Below are positions 1 to 8,992 of a DNA stretch of 64,000 bases, piece by piece (position 1 is the stretch's first letter; each line of letters begins with the position of its first letter). Source of the stretch: Paenibacillus lentus (GTDB lineage: Bacteria; Bacillota; Bacilli; Paenibacillales; Paenibacillaceae); NCBI RefSeq assembly GCF_003931855.1, contig NZ_CP034248.1, positions 682,001-746,000 on the forward strand, read 5' to 3'. A model generated the notes under the pieces. The model did not search any database, was not told the DNA's origin, and was given only the letters and a program-made list of their open reading frames with translations. The position numbers were made by a program, and so were the translations under genes.

Positions 1-1374
1 GTTATTATGAACCTCGAACTCCCTTAGCAATCCCGGCGATTGGTTAATTACGGCAAGTTTGCCTGTCGCATTCCCTGCCCACCTCGCATCGGTCAACTCA
101 GGCAGCACCAATGTGGCGGTATTGCTCGGCAGATGAAGCTTAACCTTCTTCGTCAGCATGTCATAAGGCAGCTGCTGCGGGATGTTCAACTTGATATCGG
201 AGCTAAGAACGTTGTTATCCAGAATGACCTCTTCAGGCTGCTTGCCGTCCTCATTAACCTTGAACTGAATTCGAACATCGCTCTCCGGCATCGTAAAAGA
301 GACATCTAATCGTCTCTTCTCAGTTTTGGAAATCCCGATGGGTCCCGATTCAGCCGCTACCCCGCCTCCGAACAGCAACTGGTTTTCCGCTGCCGTCAGA
401 GGGAGTCCATCGCTTTTGCGGGTAACACTCCACGTAAATTTAGCGGTTTCCCGTTCAGGGAATGTGGATTTTAACCATACAGAGACATGAACCTCATCTC
501 CAGCCATGGCCTCAGACGGCAGGTCGACAAACTCTGCAGAGATATCACTGGGCTCGGTCTCGATAAACGCAGCGATCGGCACGTCCATATATGTACCCCT
601 TTTTAAGTACACCCTTCCAGACCCCTGGGAGAGATACGTCGGCGGCTGGATCACGTGAACGTATTTAATCCAGCCCCCTTTGGGAGCGGTACCCCTGTCG
701 TAAACCCTACTGCCTGCGTATTGTTTATTCTGATTGTTGTACATGAGGTACTCGCCATAAAGCTGAGTGGCGTACTCTTTATTCAGCGCCTCAATGATTT
801 TGCCTTCAAAGGTTGCATCGGGCAGGTATTGCAGTAGTTGGTCGGGCAGCTCACCATCAAAGTTTTTGGGGAAATCATTAAATAGATTATCGAATTTCTT
901 TGATATCCAAGGACTCGGTATCAACTGGAAGTTCTGTATCTTAGTTCCACTCCAGCCCGCGTCCCATGGGAATCCATCGGTTGATACCGGATCACCAAAA
1001 ACATTGTAACCGGAGTACCGCTGCATGGTTTGTCCCTTGTGTGTAATCGTGGTGCCATGACTTGTACCATATACTATATCGAAGCCTTTGAATTTCTTAG
1101 GATCTTTAATTGCCTCATCAATCTGTTGCTGGAGGAGCGCAGTATTTAACTGTCTCCCATATGCTTTTTGGGGATAGAAGTTTTTCTCTCCATACAATTC
1201 TTCCATATCCTTATTAGCTCTTTTCAGTACTTCTTCAGGAGTAAGGGTTTTTAAATACTCCTCTAGGGTTATCTTAGTCTTGGTTAATTCTTCTGACTCA
1301 GCGGATATATTGACTTGTGGTATAAAGCCGCAGATAAGTACAGTCAGAAGAAATGTAGCAATTCGTCTCTTCAT
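1..1374 (-). CDS. Secreted protein of unknown function, cut by window edge
   Basis: The frame is open from an ATG at 1374 to the left edge of the window, so the C-terminus is missing. The first 25 residues form a signal peptide (MKRR, then a hydrophobic stretch ending near ISAES). The rest is soluble, with beta-rich, extracellular-domain-like sequence in the second half (FTWSVTRKSDG, FTMPESDVRIQFKV) resembling CARDB/Ig-like modules. A strong AGGTGGAG ribosome site overlaps the stop of the upstream stalk-domain gene 11 bases away, so the two are cotranscribed. I do not recognise a catalytic motif. It probably works at the cell surface or outside the cell with its neighbour. Confidence 0.75.
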   Translation of the reverse strand, partial: MKRRIATFLLTVLICGFIPQVNISAESEELTKTKITLEEYLKTLTPEEVLKRANKDMEELYGEKNFYPQKAYGRQLNTALLQQQIDEAIKDPKKFKGFDIVYGTSHGTTITHKGQTMQRYSGYNVFGDPVSTDGFPWDAGWSGTKIQNFQLIPSPWISKKFDNLFNDFPKNFDGELPDQLLQYLPDATFEGKIIEALNKEYATQLYGEYLMYNNQNKQYAGSRVYDRGTAPKGGWIKYVHVIQPPTYLSQGSGRVYLKRGTYMDVPIAAFIETEPSDISAEFVDLPSEAMAGDEVHVSVWLKSTFPERETAKFTWSVTRKSDGLPLTAAENQLLFGGGVAAESGPIGISKTEKRRLDVSFTMPESDVRIQFKVNEDGKQPEEVILDNNVLSSDIKLNIPQQLPYDMLTKKVKLHLPSNTATLVLPELTDARWAGNATGKLAVINQSPGLLREFEVHNN

Positions 1375-1385
1375 AGGAGCTCCAC

Positions 1386-2276
1386 CTACTTATACCAGAT
1401 CGATACAATGATATTACCCCAATACTTCGACTCCACTTGAATTCCGTAAGTCTTGTCGCTGAATTCCTTCGCTTCTAAGATGTCATCCCTTTTGGTCTTT
1501 TGTTTCACATATTTCATGATATTGTCCACTGTTTTGGAGTCAATCTTTTGTCGCAAAATTTCCTCTAAATCTTTGATCTGCTGGTTATAATCCACACCGT
1601 CTCTGCCAAAATGGACACGAAGCTGTAGAAAAACCATATCCTTCTCTTTCTGTTTCATAGTTTCACCGGATCCACCTAATCCAGATTTGTAGGATTCGTA
1701 ATAGCTGAAACCCTCTGTTGATTTCTTTTCAGTCTCCCCCTCTATACTTCTCGAGGCTTTCCATTCTGCCCAAGGATCTTTGGGGGCCGCCGTTCCTTTC
1801 GAGGTTCCAGATTGCTCCGCTGCAAGCCCTGTCAGAATCTCCACACTGTATAGATCCGAATGCCAAATTACTTTAGCACCGAGCGCCTCGCTGACAAAAC
1901 GCAAAGGAACGAAAGTTCTGTTCTGTTTTTCCTGGGCAACCGTGTCCATTTGCTTCGTTTGACCGTTCACGGTAAACGCCTTTTTTCCCAGAGTTAGGAC
2001 AGTCGTGTCTTCTCCCATCTTCACGGTGACTTGCTTGCTCTGGCTGTTCCAGCGAACTTCGGCTCCAAGCGCTTCACTTACAAACCGAACAGGCACCTGA
2101 ACCCGGTTGCTCTTGTCCATGAACGGCTTCGCATCCGGAAAAGATATCAAGTTCCCATTGACCTCGACTACGATTGAAAGCTTTGCTGCCGAAGACCACG
2201 CAGGTGCCAATGTCAGAGTTAGCACCATGGTCATGAGCATAACCCCTAGCTTTTTGATTCTCTTATAATTCATCAT
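1386..2276 (-). CDS. Stalk domain-containing (copper amine oxidase N-like) secreted protein
   Basis: The 296-residue product has a signal peptide (residues 1-30). Two tandem copies of the copper amine oxidase N-terminal-like (stalk) repeat follow at about 33-150, with the diagnostic pattern VPVRFVSEALGAEVRW and later VPLRFVSEALGAKVIW. This domain is common in Paenibacillus surface proteins and is thought to mediate wall or protein contacts; it has no known catalysis. The C-terminal half (150-296) is charged and unrecognised, ending in a beta-rich segment. It is the first gene of a two-gene unit with the secreted protein that follows. Confidence 0.85.
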   Translation of the reverse strand: MMNYKRIKKLGVMLMTMVLTLTLAPAWSSAAKLSIVVEVNGNLISFPDAKPFMDKSNRVQVPVRFVSEALGAEVRWNSQSKQVTVKMGEDTTVLTLGKKAFTVNGQTKQMDTVAQEKQNRTFVPLRFVSEALGAKVIWHSDLYSVEILTGLAAEQSGTSKGTAAPKDPWAEWKASRSIEGETEKKSTEGFSYYESYKSGLGGSGETMKQKEKDMVFLQLRVHFGRDGVDYNQQIKDLEEILRQKIDSKTVDNIMKYVKQKTKRDDILEAKEFSDKTYGIQVESKYWGNIIVSIWYK

Positions 2277-2516
2277 CTTATTCCCCTTAATATGTATTCA
2301 GTAGGAAGAAGTCATTTCCACCTCCTTATTCTACCACCTGGGATTTTACTAGATTACGCCATTTCATACAATAACTATGAGTCTATCGTCGCACCTCGTA
2401 TAGTCTCATTGAATTACCAAACCGCTACTGTGTACCTAGTGAAACTACCATTCCCGAGGCTTCTATGAGGGGTAAGGCTTATTTAAGTGACGAGCACTCG
2501 ATCAAGGCTATACTAA

Positions 2517-2864
2517 TTACTCTACGGTTACATTATCACTTCTAAATGTCATTATTTTCATACCTAATTCACCTTCAAAGACGATTTTAATGTCTTTCAC
2601 TGTTGAAGAAGAATCCACTTCTGAACAACTGATCTCCAAAATAGAATCGGAATCCACAGTATCATTTGTTGAATCTAAATGATATCCTTGTACATTATTG
2701 AAAATAACCTTAATCTCTTTCAATTCATCTTCCTCGGGGCTGTAATTTTTTTGTCTCCAATTACAGAGATCAATATCAAGCACCAATTTCTCACCGTTAA
2801 TACGAATATTTTCTATTAAGCTATCATGCAGATCGTATTCTTCAATAAAGCTATCTATCTTCAT
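2517..2864 (-). CDS. Putative immunity protein of a toxin cassette
   Basis: The 115-residue acidic cytosolic protein begins MKIDSFIEEYDLHDSLIENI. The LHDS-L-I pattern at the start, followed by beta strands, is like small polymorphic-toxin immunity families such as Imm50. That assignment is by resemblance only. Position supports it: its ATG lies 2 bases after the stop of a degenerate toxin tip (2867-3240), the usual toxin-then-immunity order. The toxin is broken, so this is now an orphan immunity gene. Confidence 0.55.
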   Translation of the reverse strand: MKIDSFIEEYDLHDSLIENIRINGEKLVLDIDLCNWRQKNYSPEEDELKEIKVIFNNVQGYHLDSTNDTVDSDSILEISCSEVDSSSTVKDIKIVFEGELGMKIMTFRSDNVTVE

Positions 2865-2866
2865 AC

Positions 2867-3240
2867 TTACTCACCGTCCTTTATTACAATATGAGAAGCT
2901 TTAGAACCTTTACCCACAGGATTTCCATCAATATCAAAATGATAATCGATTTTTGTATCGGTAGAATCGGTTTGTGGATGTGGTAATGGTCTACCGATTC
3001 AAATCCTGCTGCACCTTTCTTTCCTGGATCACAACTGATTTTTACACCTGTTTTAGGATTATAATATTCCCGAGACATGGTCTCCTAGGCTTTCCTTGGA
3101 TCAGTTACATCCTACCAGCCTTCTTTGAGCAGTTAATCTGGTGTCTTTGCTCTCATGTCGTTGAGCATGTTGCTCATGGTTTTGCCCGTCCCCGCAAGCG
3201 GGATCCATCTTCACGCCATTCAATTTCGACTTTTGCTTGG
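2867..3240 (-). pseudogene. Degenerate polymorphic-toxin C-terminal tip
   Basis: Read on the minus strand, the sequence gives a continuous toxin-like tail once three in-frame stops and one frameshift are ignored. The series is MSNMLNDMRAKTPD-stop-LLKEGW-stop-DVTDPRKA-stop-ETMSREYYNPKTG, then ISCDPGKKGAAGFESVDHYH. A lost base near 2996 shifts the frame; restoring it continues as DSTDTKIDYHFDIDGNP and ends IVIKDGE just before the immunity gene. The stops at consistent spacing and the good residual frame show an inactivated gene, not noncoding DNA. More traces (VEIEWREDGSRLRGR) lie up to about 3235. The toxin fold is not recognised. Confidence 0.7.
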
Positions 3241-3592
3241 TACCTTTGTAAACTCCTTGCCCTATTGTGTCGTCTGTTATATGTTAACTGGTCGTCACCA
3301 GAGTTCTTTTCTTCACAGTAACAATCGCAATAACATACCGTTCTGTTGCAGACAAGACAGAGAATGCTGTATTACAGCCGCTCCTACTATTAATTGTCCT
3401 GCTAGCCATCTTAGAAGATGCGAGATATTACCTTCTCATCTTCCCTATCGCTGTAGGGTATTCTACAGTTGCGATGATTTTTGAAAAAACTGCAAAAATT
3501 GAACATGTCAAAAAAACAGGCCAATTACGGTGGCAACTAACCATAATCAACCTGTTATAATCATTTGGCACTAGATATCCCTACCGGGTAGA

Positions 3593-4063
3593 CTACCTTT
3601 CTTCTCGGCACAAGTGAAGATACTGACCGAACTCAGGGTAAATATCCCAATTTTTCTCAAGGGTATCCTTAGCCTCACGTTCCTCGACAGAACCTGTTTT
3701 AAAATCTCTCTTTTCCATTGCTATATAGCCATCTTCTTGGAAACCTAAAATCAAACTATTTAATTCCTTGTCGGTTTCATCATCATATTCCCAATACATG
3801 GCTGTTCTTAAAAAGAGTTTACCACCACTCATAACTTCAAAATCATAATTCAGATACTTACGAATCAGTTCATCATAAAAACCCACAGATACCCATTCTT
3901 TCGTCACATTCACTATATACTCAGGCTTTTCATCTTCGGCTAATATTGCCGTATATGGTTGTTTTTCTTGATGGTGCAGGTATGCGGTATGTTCATCGAG
4001 AATATTCCATGGCTTCTTTTTGTTATCTGACCATTCATCACAGTAATATATTTGCATTATCAA
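3593..4063 (-). CDS. Hypothetical protein, probable orphan immunity protein
   Basis: The 156-residue acidic soluble protein is rich in aromatic and acidic residues (CDEWSDNKKKPWNI, MYWEYDDETDKELN). An AAGGAG site precedes the start; either the TTG at 4063 or the ATG two codons later fits. No motif identifies a family. Size, acidity and position among broken toxin tips and other immunity-like genes suggest immunity, but that is inference from context. Confidence 0.5.
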   Translation of the reverse strand: MIMQIYYCDEWSDNKKKPWNILDEHTAYLHHQEKQPYTAILAEDEKPEYIVNVTKEWVSVGFYDELIRKYLNYDFEVMSGGKLFLRTAMYWEYDDETDKELNSLILGFQEDGYIAMEKRDFKTGSVEEREAKDTLEKNWDIYPEFGQYLHLCREER

Positions 4064-4187
4064 TTGTACTCCTTCCCGTTAATATCCCTAATAGTAATGT
4101 TTATAATCATCACTTATAAATTGGAAAACGACGAATATAGCTCCAACTTAGCGGCCAACTCCACGTTGTTCCTTTTTAGTCAGCCAT

Positions 4188-4475
4188 CTAATTTAAATCA
4201 GTTAGTTTCAACATAAACAGTTCAATCATTTGTTCAATTCTTTTAATTGATAAGTTTCTTCTGCCATGCAAATAAACAAGGTTCTTTATCTCCTCCCAAT
4301 TTCGATGCTCACTGATTTCTTTGATTTCTTGAACGAAACCATTTACAAATACCTCGGATTCCCGTGTTTTATATTCCTCAATTAACACACCTAAATCAGC
4401 ATAATCCATACCCCAATTAAAATAACTTTCAATAAAATACTTTAAGTTTTCATATTTTTCTTGTTCATTCGTCAA
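4188..4475 (-). CDS. CdiI-like small immunity protein (putative)
   Basis: The 95-residue all-helical acidic protein (MTNEQEKYENLKYFIESYFN, ending IEQMIELFMLKLTDLN) resembles bacteriocin/CdiI-type helical immunity proteins. It starts 13 bases after the stop of a decayed toxin tip (4489-4660), whose stop codon overlaps this gene's GGAGAAGAG ribosome site. That toxin-immunity arrangement is the main support. Confidence 0.5.
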   Translation of the reverse strand: MTNEQEKYENLKYFIESYFNWGMDYADLGVLIEEYKTRESEVFVNGFVQEIKEISEHRNWEEIKNLVYLHGRRNLSIKRIEQMIELFMLKLTDLN

Positions 4476-4488
4476 TATACTCTTCTCC

Positions 4489-4660
4489 TTATTCGAAAAC
4501 TGGATATCCTGTAATAATTCTATAACCTGCAGGCATTGGGGGGGGCTTTAACCAAGTACAGCTGAGAGGTCGTTAAATTATCGGTCACTTGCTTCGAATG
4601 TGTTGCTTTTAATGCAGTACTTTTTATATTTTCTAAATCTTCAATTGTATACAATCACTT
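4489..4660 (-). pseudogene. Broken toxin tip with a C8 homopolymer frameshift
   Basis: The minus strand reads LYTIEDLENIKSTALKATHS, then TSQLYLVKAPP. At a run of eight C (4539-4546) the frame is lost. With seven C it would continue MPAGYRIITGYPVFE and stop at 4489. The ending G-Y-R-I-I-T-G-Y-P-V is typical of the tips of bacterial RNase-like toxins (RNase A-like/EndoU types), though I cannot name the family. A TGA further upstream and lack of a longer frame show it is a remnant. Confidence 0.6.
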
Positions 4661-4800
4661 TCCTCTACATATGAAAAAGGCTCATTCCTACTCATGGTTC
4701 AAGTTGGAAGGAGCTTTTGAATGTTTATCAAGTGTTTGGTTTGTTGGGTTGTATTGCACAATCCTGTTGTCGCGCTGTAAACCCCCGCAAGTTTTAATCT

Positions 4801-5187
4801 TTAACGCTCATCAAAATTATAACCGCCTTTTCTTGGTAGTAAGTCTTCAAAATCGCACGATGCTATTGCTTTAAAATCAGCATCCCATAACTTTGTCAGC
4901 AAATTAGATATTTCTAATACATAGTTACGGTAAACCACATCTTCAATTGGTTCAATTTCAAGGTAGTACTTGTAATAAAGAAAGCTATCATTTCCTTGAT
5001 TTCTTGTATCTTCATCGAAATCACCGTTATTAAAAATAAATATTTCTGCTTGTTTCGTCAATATACTTGAACCGCTAATAGTACCCATAACAATGTTTGA
5101 GACTGTATCAATTAGCACCTCTTTATTAACACCGCTATCTACAAATATTTTAGTATATAAATCGAATTCTTCCTCCAATGAAATCAC
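4801..5187 (-). CDS. Hypothetical acidic protein, probable immunity protein
   Basis: The 128-residue protein begins MISLEEEFDLYTKIFVDSGV and ends KAIASCDFEDLLPRKGG. It is strongly acidic, has no signal peptide or membrane segment, and shows no catalytic motif. AT-rich composition matches the adjacent immunity-like genes and contrasts with the GC-rich toxin bodies, which is typical of exchangeable toxin/immunity cassettes. Function is inferred from context only. Confidence 0.45.
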   Translation of the reverse strand: MISLEEEFDLYTKIFVDSGVNKEVLIDTVSNIVMGTISGSSILTKQAEIFIFNNGDFDEDTRNQGNDSFLYYKYYLEIEPIEDVVYRNYVLEISNLLTKLWDADFKAIASCDFEDLLPRKGGYNFDER

Positions 5188-5327
5188 CTCAAATCATCTG
5201 GGTTGCCCCAAAAAAAGAAACCCTGAAAGACATGAAGCCAATCAAGGTACTGCTTGTTTTGCATCATCTCTTGTGAGTGTCTCTATTGAGGTATTTATAG
5301 ACGACCTATGGAGTTAATGGAAAATAT

Positions 5328-5846
5328 AGCCACGTCCTTCACGTCTTCAACCAATTGACTGACGATGCCGTCTCCTATACCTACAAGCGTTACGGCCGTG
5401 ACTCCACAGACGAAGCCCCGCCTGGATCGGCGACATGCTGTCTCCCCTTCTCCAAATAACGCTGAAACCAGCTCTGTGTTGTCCAGCTCAGCGTGAACCT
5501 AGACGATCTCTTCACGCTAGTCGCCCTTACCGAGTCCTTCTCTGCCTTTATGTATTCATTTTCTGCAAAACGCAAAGCTTGAACCTTTTTACTCATCTGC
5601 CCGTCGATCCGCTCGGCCAGCTTCTCAACTTCCCGCAGCAAGCCGTTAGCTTCACGCGCCGCGGACCGCACGTATCGCTCGGAGGGATCGCAATATTTCG
5701 CTTCCACATGCTAATGAGCCGGCTTAGCTCCCTGGAACATTCCCGTGATTCCGCTCTCCATCGTGCGCTCTAAACGCTCCAGGTCGCGTGCCAAGCCCCC
5801 GACTCGGCCAGGGTCCACCTTATTCAAGCATGTCCAACCTCATTAA
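5328..5846 (-). pseudogene. Internally deleted copy of the 6480-8786 toxin gene
   Basis: This block closely matches two separated parts of the intact toxin gene. Its left end matches 7428-7496 and its right part matches about 8349-8800, including the TTG start and upstream bases. The join falls in the shared 7-mer GGCCGTG, present at both parental points, so about 850 bases were lost by a short-homology deletion. A 105-codon frame remains in the N-terminal part (AKYCDPSERYVRSAAREANG), but it has diverged, lacks a proper start and cannot make the toxin. A further short match to the parent (near 7546-7583) lies at 5853-5886. Confidence 0.85.
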
Positions 5847-5969
5847 GGATTCTCAGCCAATGCTAAATTCAAGCAGCCCTTTTATGACTTTTATATAAAT
5901 CAAAATTCTGCTTCTAGGTAGTCTTCACAACCAAAAAAAGAGAGCCTATCAAGGTCAAAGTAATGCATA

Positions 5970-6111
5970 TTAATCTTCAATTTCCTTAGTTACCAAATCT
6001 AGCAGAAAATCTCCAAAGTCACTTGCTACTATCTCATTTCTTTGAGTTAGTGGTTGCCCAGAAATAAAGGAAATAACTTTGGGTTGTAAACTGCTAGTTG
6101 TTAATAATCAT
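5970..6111 (-). pseudogene. C-terminal remnant of a SMI1/KNR4 (SUKH)-like immunity gene
   Basis: The minus strand reads VISFISGQPLTQRNEIVASD, then FGDFLLDLVTKEIED and a stop. The pattern F-I-S-G-x-P-L followed by I-A-S-D-F-x-D-F-L is the usual end of SUKH-superfamily immunity proteins. An in-frame TGA precedes it and no start or N-terminal part is visible, so only about 45 codons survive. It lies between the deleted toxin copy and the intact toxin/immunity pair. Confidence 0.5.
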
Positions 6112-6121
6112 GCTCTACTAA

Positions 6122-6463
6122 TTAAATAGCTTTGAGTTCGATTTTTTCAATTAGACCCCAGTCTATGCCTTCTTCAAGTTGATAGTCTATCTCCTCTAAC
6201 AGTTTAAATCCTTCTTGCTCAATCCCTTCATCAGGTCCGTACACTTCAAAATGCCGCTCTTTAAACTGCGCAAACCAAAAGTACATACTGTAATATATGC
6301 TTTGTTTATCTAATGGGACTGATCCAGCGTCGTTACTTTTAAAAAACGTATAATATGCTAATAACTCATTTAAACGATTATCATCGATATTCACATTGTA
6401 AAATTTGCGTAGTTCTTCATTGGTTATAAAATTCTTCAACTCGTCTTCTTTTATAATTTTCAT
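6122..6463 (-). CDS. Cognate immunity protein of the adjacent nuclease-type toxin (putative)
   Basis: The 113-residue acidic soluble protein (MKIIKEDELKNFITNEELRK) starts 16 bases after the toxin stop at 6480, in the order expected for a polymorphic-toxin cassette. Composition is AT-rich like the toxin's exchangeable tip and unlike its GC-rich body. No named family is recognised. The likely job is to bind and block the C-terminal nuclease domain of the toxin in the producer's cytoplasm. Confidence 0.65.
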   Translation of the reverse strand: MKIIKEDELKNFITNEELRKFYNVNIDDNRLNELLAYYTFFKSNDAGSVPLDKQSIYYSMYFWFAQFKERHFEVYGPDEGIEQEGFKLLEEIDYQLEEGIDWGLIEKIELKAI

Positions 6464-6479
6464 TTACAACACCTATCCT

Positions 6480-8786
6480 TTATTCTGGAAAGTATTTGAC
6501 ATCAATTTCAACATTTTTTAATTTGAAAAAATTTGTCAATTGCTCTACAGCCTTTTTATCAGAAACTAGCCATTCCACCTTATATCCAGCAGCTATAGCT
6601 GAGTCTTGTTGTCTTAATGCCTCTTGAATAACTTTGTTTTTAGCGAATTCCGGGAGGTCATCTACATGATAAAATGACTTTGGCTTTATTATCAACTTGC
6701 CGTCTTGCAAAACGTCATCTACTAAGTTCTCAAACTGAACATATCCTCCCTTTGGATGAGGCAAATAGTAACTTTCATTATTAGGATTAATTTTTAATTC
6801 AAAATCATCAACTCTTGGATTACTTTGAGGTATTCTCTCCCCGAAGAACCCTTTACCATGTGGTCGTGCATTAATATCATTAATACCCCATTTAATTTTT
6901 GTGTTGTATTTTGGAGCTTTTGGCGTCCCCTCAACAGAACCCATCTTCCCGCCGCCCGATCCCGAATCAGGCTTAGACTTAGAGAACTGCGAATCCGTCT
7001 TCGGTACGTCCATATCCCGGATAGGGATTGTAATGCCGTCGGGGGTAGAAAACGTTATCTGCGGCCGCGATTGCGCCGCTTCCTTCACGGTCTTGACCAG
7101 TTCCTTCACAGTTTTGCTAGAGAATTTGGCTCCCGCTCTGGCGGCGCCTTCTACTACCGTCAAGGCGAAGAACGCCTTCGTCACGGCTCGCCCGTATTGT
7201 ACGCTCTCTTCATAGGTGGCTTTGCCGGAAAGAATCTTCGGCTGCAATTCAATGATATCCTGGAAAGGTACCACGAATTCCTCTGCGGCGGCGTCGCCGA
7301 GCAGCTTCTTCATATCATTGATCGTAAGCTCACCGTTCGCAATCGCTTCACCTATAGCGTAATATCCAGGCACGGTATCTGTCCAGAATCCCAAGCTTCC
7401 CGGACTGGAATTGATGGCGAATTCAGCCAAATCCTTCACGTCTTCAACCAATTGACTGACGATGCCGTCTCCTATACCTACAAGCGTTACGGCCGTGGTT
7501 AATCCGCTGGTATTCAGGTTCGGTTTATTTCTTATTCCAATAGCACTTTCAGCATATGCTAATTCAAGCAGCCCTTGTGTGATCTTCCCATCTACCTCGA
7601 ATATCTCCAGTCCAAACTCCTTACGCCTAACTGCTGCCATGGTGCTCACCGTGTTCGCGATATGCTGGTAGCCGGCCACGGCGATCAAGAATTCCTGATT
7701 ATATTCGCCGGTAATCTCGCCTTGATAGATGTTCATCATCTTCAAATACTGCTGCATGTTGCGGATATCCTCCGCAGGAATCGTCTGGTTGTATTCATCA
7801 AACAGCGCCTGCATTTCCCTGCGCCGCTCCGCCGCTCGACGAACCGCTGCCTCAATGGAGTCGTAATGAAATCTCACCCACTCCCGGTGAAGGGAATTGA
7901 TCATACCGGTTGCGATGATCAAGCGCAACTCGCTCTCTTTGGGCATTGCGGACAGATTCTGCTTCAGTGGATTGTAGTCGCAGGCATCCAGCGGAGAGCC
8001 TTTATAGAACACGGCCAAGCTGACCCCAGACTCATACCATTCCTCAGCGACGCCGAGCTTTGCGAGCCGCTCCCTCTGCTGCTGAGCGGACCGGTGCGCA
8101 TATTCCATGTACAGCTCATTATTGTAAATCGCATATATTCTATAGGCCGCCTGGCTGCGAGCAATCTCTTTGAAGCTAGAAGCAATCGCCTCGAGCTCCT
8201 CACGCGCCCACGCCTGCTCCTCCGCCGTTCCACTGTCCAAAATTTGCAGCAGAGAGGCGATCCGCTCGTCCTCCTTCACTGAATCTAGACGCTGCACCAA
8301 AGAAGCGTCCTTAAGCTCCAAAAGTCTTCCCCTGATCCATTGCAGCAGTGATGGCCGTGACGCCACAGACGCAGCCCCGCCTGCATTGGCGACATGCTGT
8401 CTCCCCTTCTCCAAATAGCGCTGAAACCAGCTCTGCGTCGTCCAGCTCAGCTTGAACGTAGACGATTTCTTCACGCTAGTCGCCCTTGCCGAGTCATTCT
8501 CTGCCCTTATGTATTCATTTTCCGCAAAACGTAAAGCTTGAACCTTCTTCTTCATCTGCTCGTCGATCCGCTCGCCCAGCCTTCCGATTTCCCGCAAAAG
8601 GCTGCTAGCCTCACGCGCCGCGGACCGCACGTAATGCTCGGAGGGATCGGAATATCTCGCCTCCACATCGCTTATGAGCCGGGTTAGCTCCCTGGACATT
8701 CCTGTAATTCCATTCTCCATCGTGCGCTCTAATCGCTCCAGGTCACGTGCCAAGCCCCCGATTCGGCCAGGATCCACCTTATTCAA
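6480..8786 (-). CDS. Polymorphic toxin with WXG/LXG-like N-terminus and restriction-endonuclease-like tip
   Basis: The 768-residue protein begins at a TTG; the nearby ATG at 8790 is out of frame and stops after three codons. Residues 1-110 are helical and coiled, like type VII secretion (WXG100/LXG) export domains. The middle is long and helical. About 470-600 carries a glycine-rich hydrophobic pretoxin segment, followed by a low-complexity linker (SGSGGGK). The last 100 residues include GGYVQFENLVDDVLQDGK and RQQDSAIAAGYKVEWLVSD. This E...D-G-K plus RQ...VEW pattern resembles Tox-REase nuclease tips (Tox-REase-5-like). Base composition drops sharply in the tip, showing tip exchange. No secretion machinery lies in the window. 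Confidence 0.75.
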   Translation of the reverse strand: MNKVDPGRIGGLARDLERLERTMENGITGMSRELTRLISDVEARYSDPSEHYVRSAAREASSLLREIGRLGERIDEQMKKKVQALRFAENEYIRAENDSARATSVKKSSTFKLSWTTQSWFQRYLEKGRQHVANAGGAASVASRPSLLQWIRGRLLELKDASLVQRLDSVKEDERIASLLQILDSGTAEEQAWAREELEAIASSFKEIARSQAAYRIYAIYNNELYMEYAHRSAQQQRERLAKLGVAEEWYESGVSLAVFYKGSPLDACDYNPLKQNLSAMPKESELRLIIATGMINSLHREWVRFHYDSIEAAVRRAAERRREMQALFDEYNQTIPAEDIRNMQQYLKMMNIYQGEITGEYNQEFLIAVAGYQHIANTVSTMAAVRRKEFGLEIFEVDGKITQGLLELAYAESAIGIRNKPNLNTSGLTTAVTLVGIGDGIVSQLVEDVKDLAEFAINSSPGSLGFWTDTVPGYYAIGEAIANGELTINDMKKLLGDAAAEEFVVPFQDIIELQPKILSGKATYEESVQYGRAVTKAFFALTVVEGAARAGAKFSSKTVKELVKTVKEAAQSRPQITFSTPDGITIPIRDMDVPKTDSQFSKSKPDSGSGGGKMGSVEGTPKAPKYNTKIKWGINDINARPHGKGFFGERIPQSNPRVDDFELKINPNNESYYLPHPKGGYVQFENLVDDVLQDGKLIIKPKSFYHVDDLPEFAKNKVIQEALRQQDSAIAAGYKVEWLVSDKKAVEQLTNFFKLKNVEIDVKYFPE

Positions 8787-8876
8787 GCATGTCCAACCCC
8801 ATTTCAGGAAAATATTAGTGTCTGATATTTTACCAAAATGTCAAATTTTAAGGAATAAATCGGTATACCTAAGAAA

Positions 8877-8909
8877 AAACAAAAAAAGACACCCCAAAAA
8901 GTGTCTTTT
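8877..8909 (-). terminator. Rho-independent terminator
   Basis: The stem AAAAGACAC/GTGTCTTTT (8884-8892 with 8901-8909), followed on the minus strand by a T run, lies downstream of the PH-domain gene at 8993. Confidence 0.75.
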
Positions 8910-8992
8910 ATCCTAGCTCTATCCATTCCCCCGACTTTAGGCCTGAACCATAACATTCAACAGCAAGGGAGTACGAGCTTCTTCCATACAAC

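Noticed and set aside
3110-3490. Plus-strand frames of 109-115 codons
   Set aside because: They are shadows of the degenerate toxin tip read on the minus strand.
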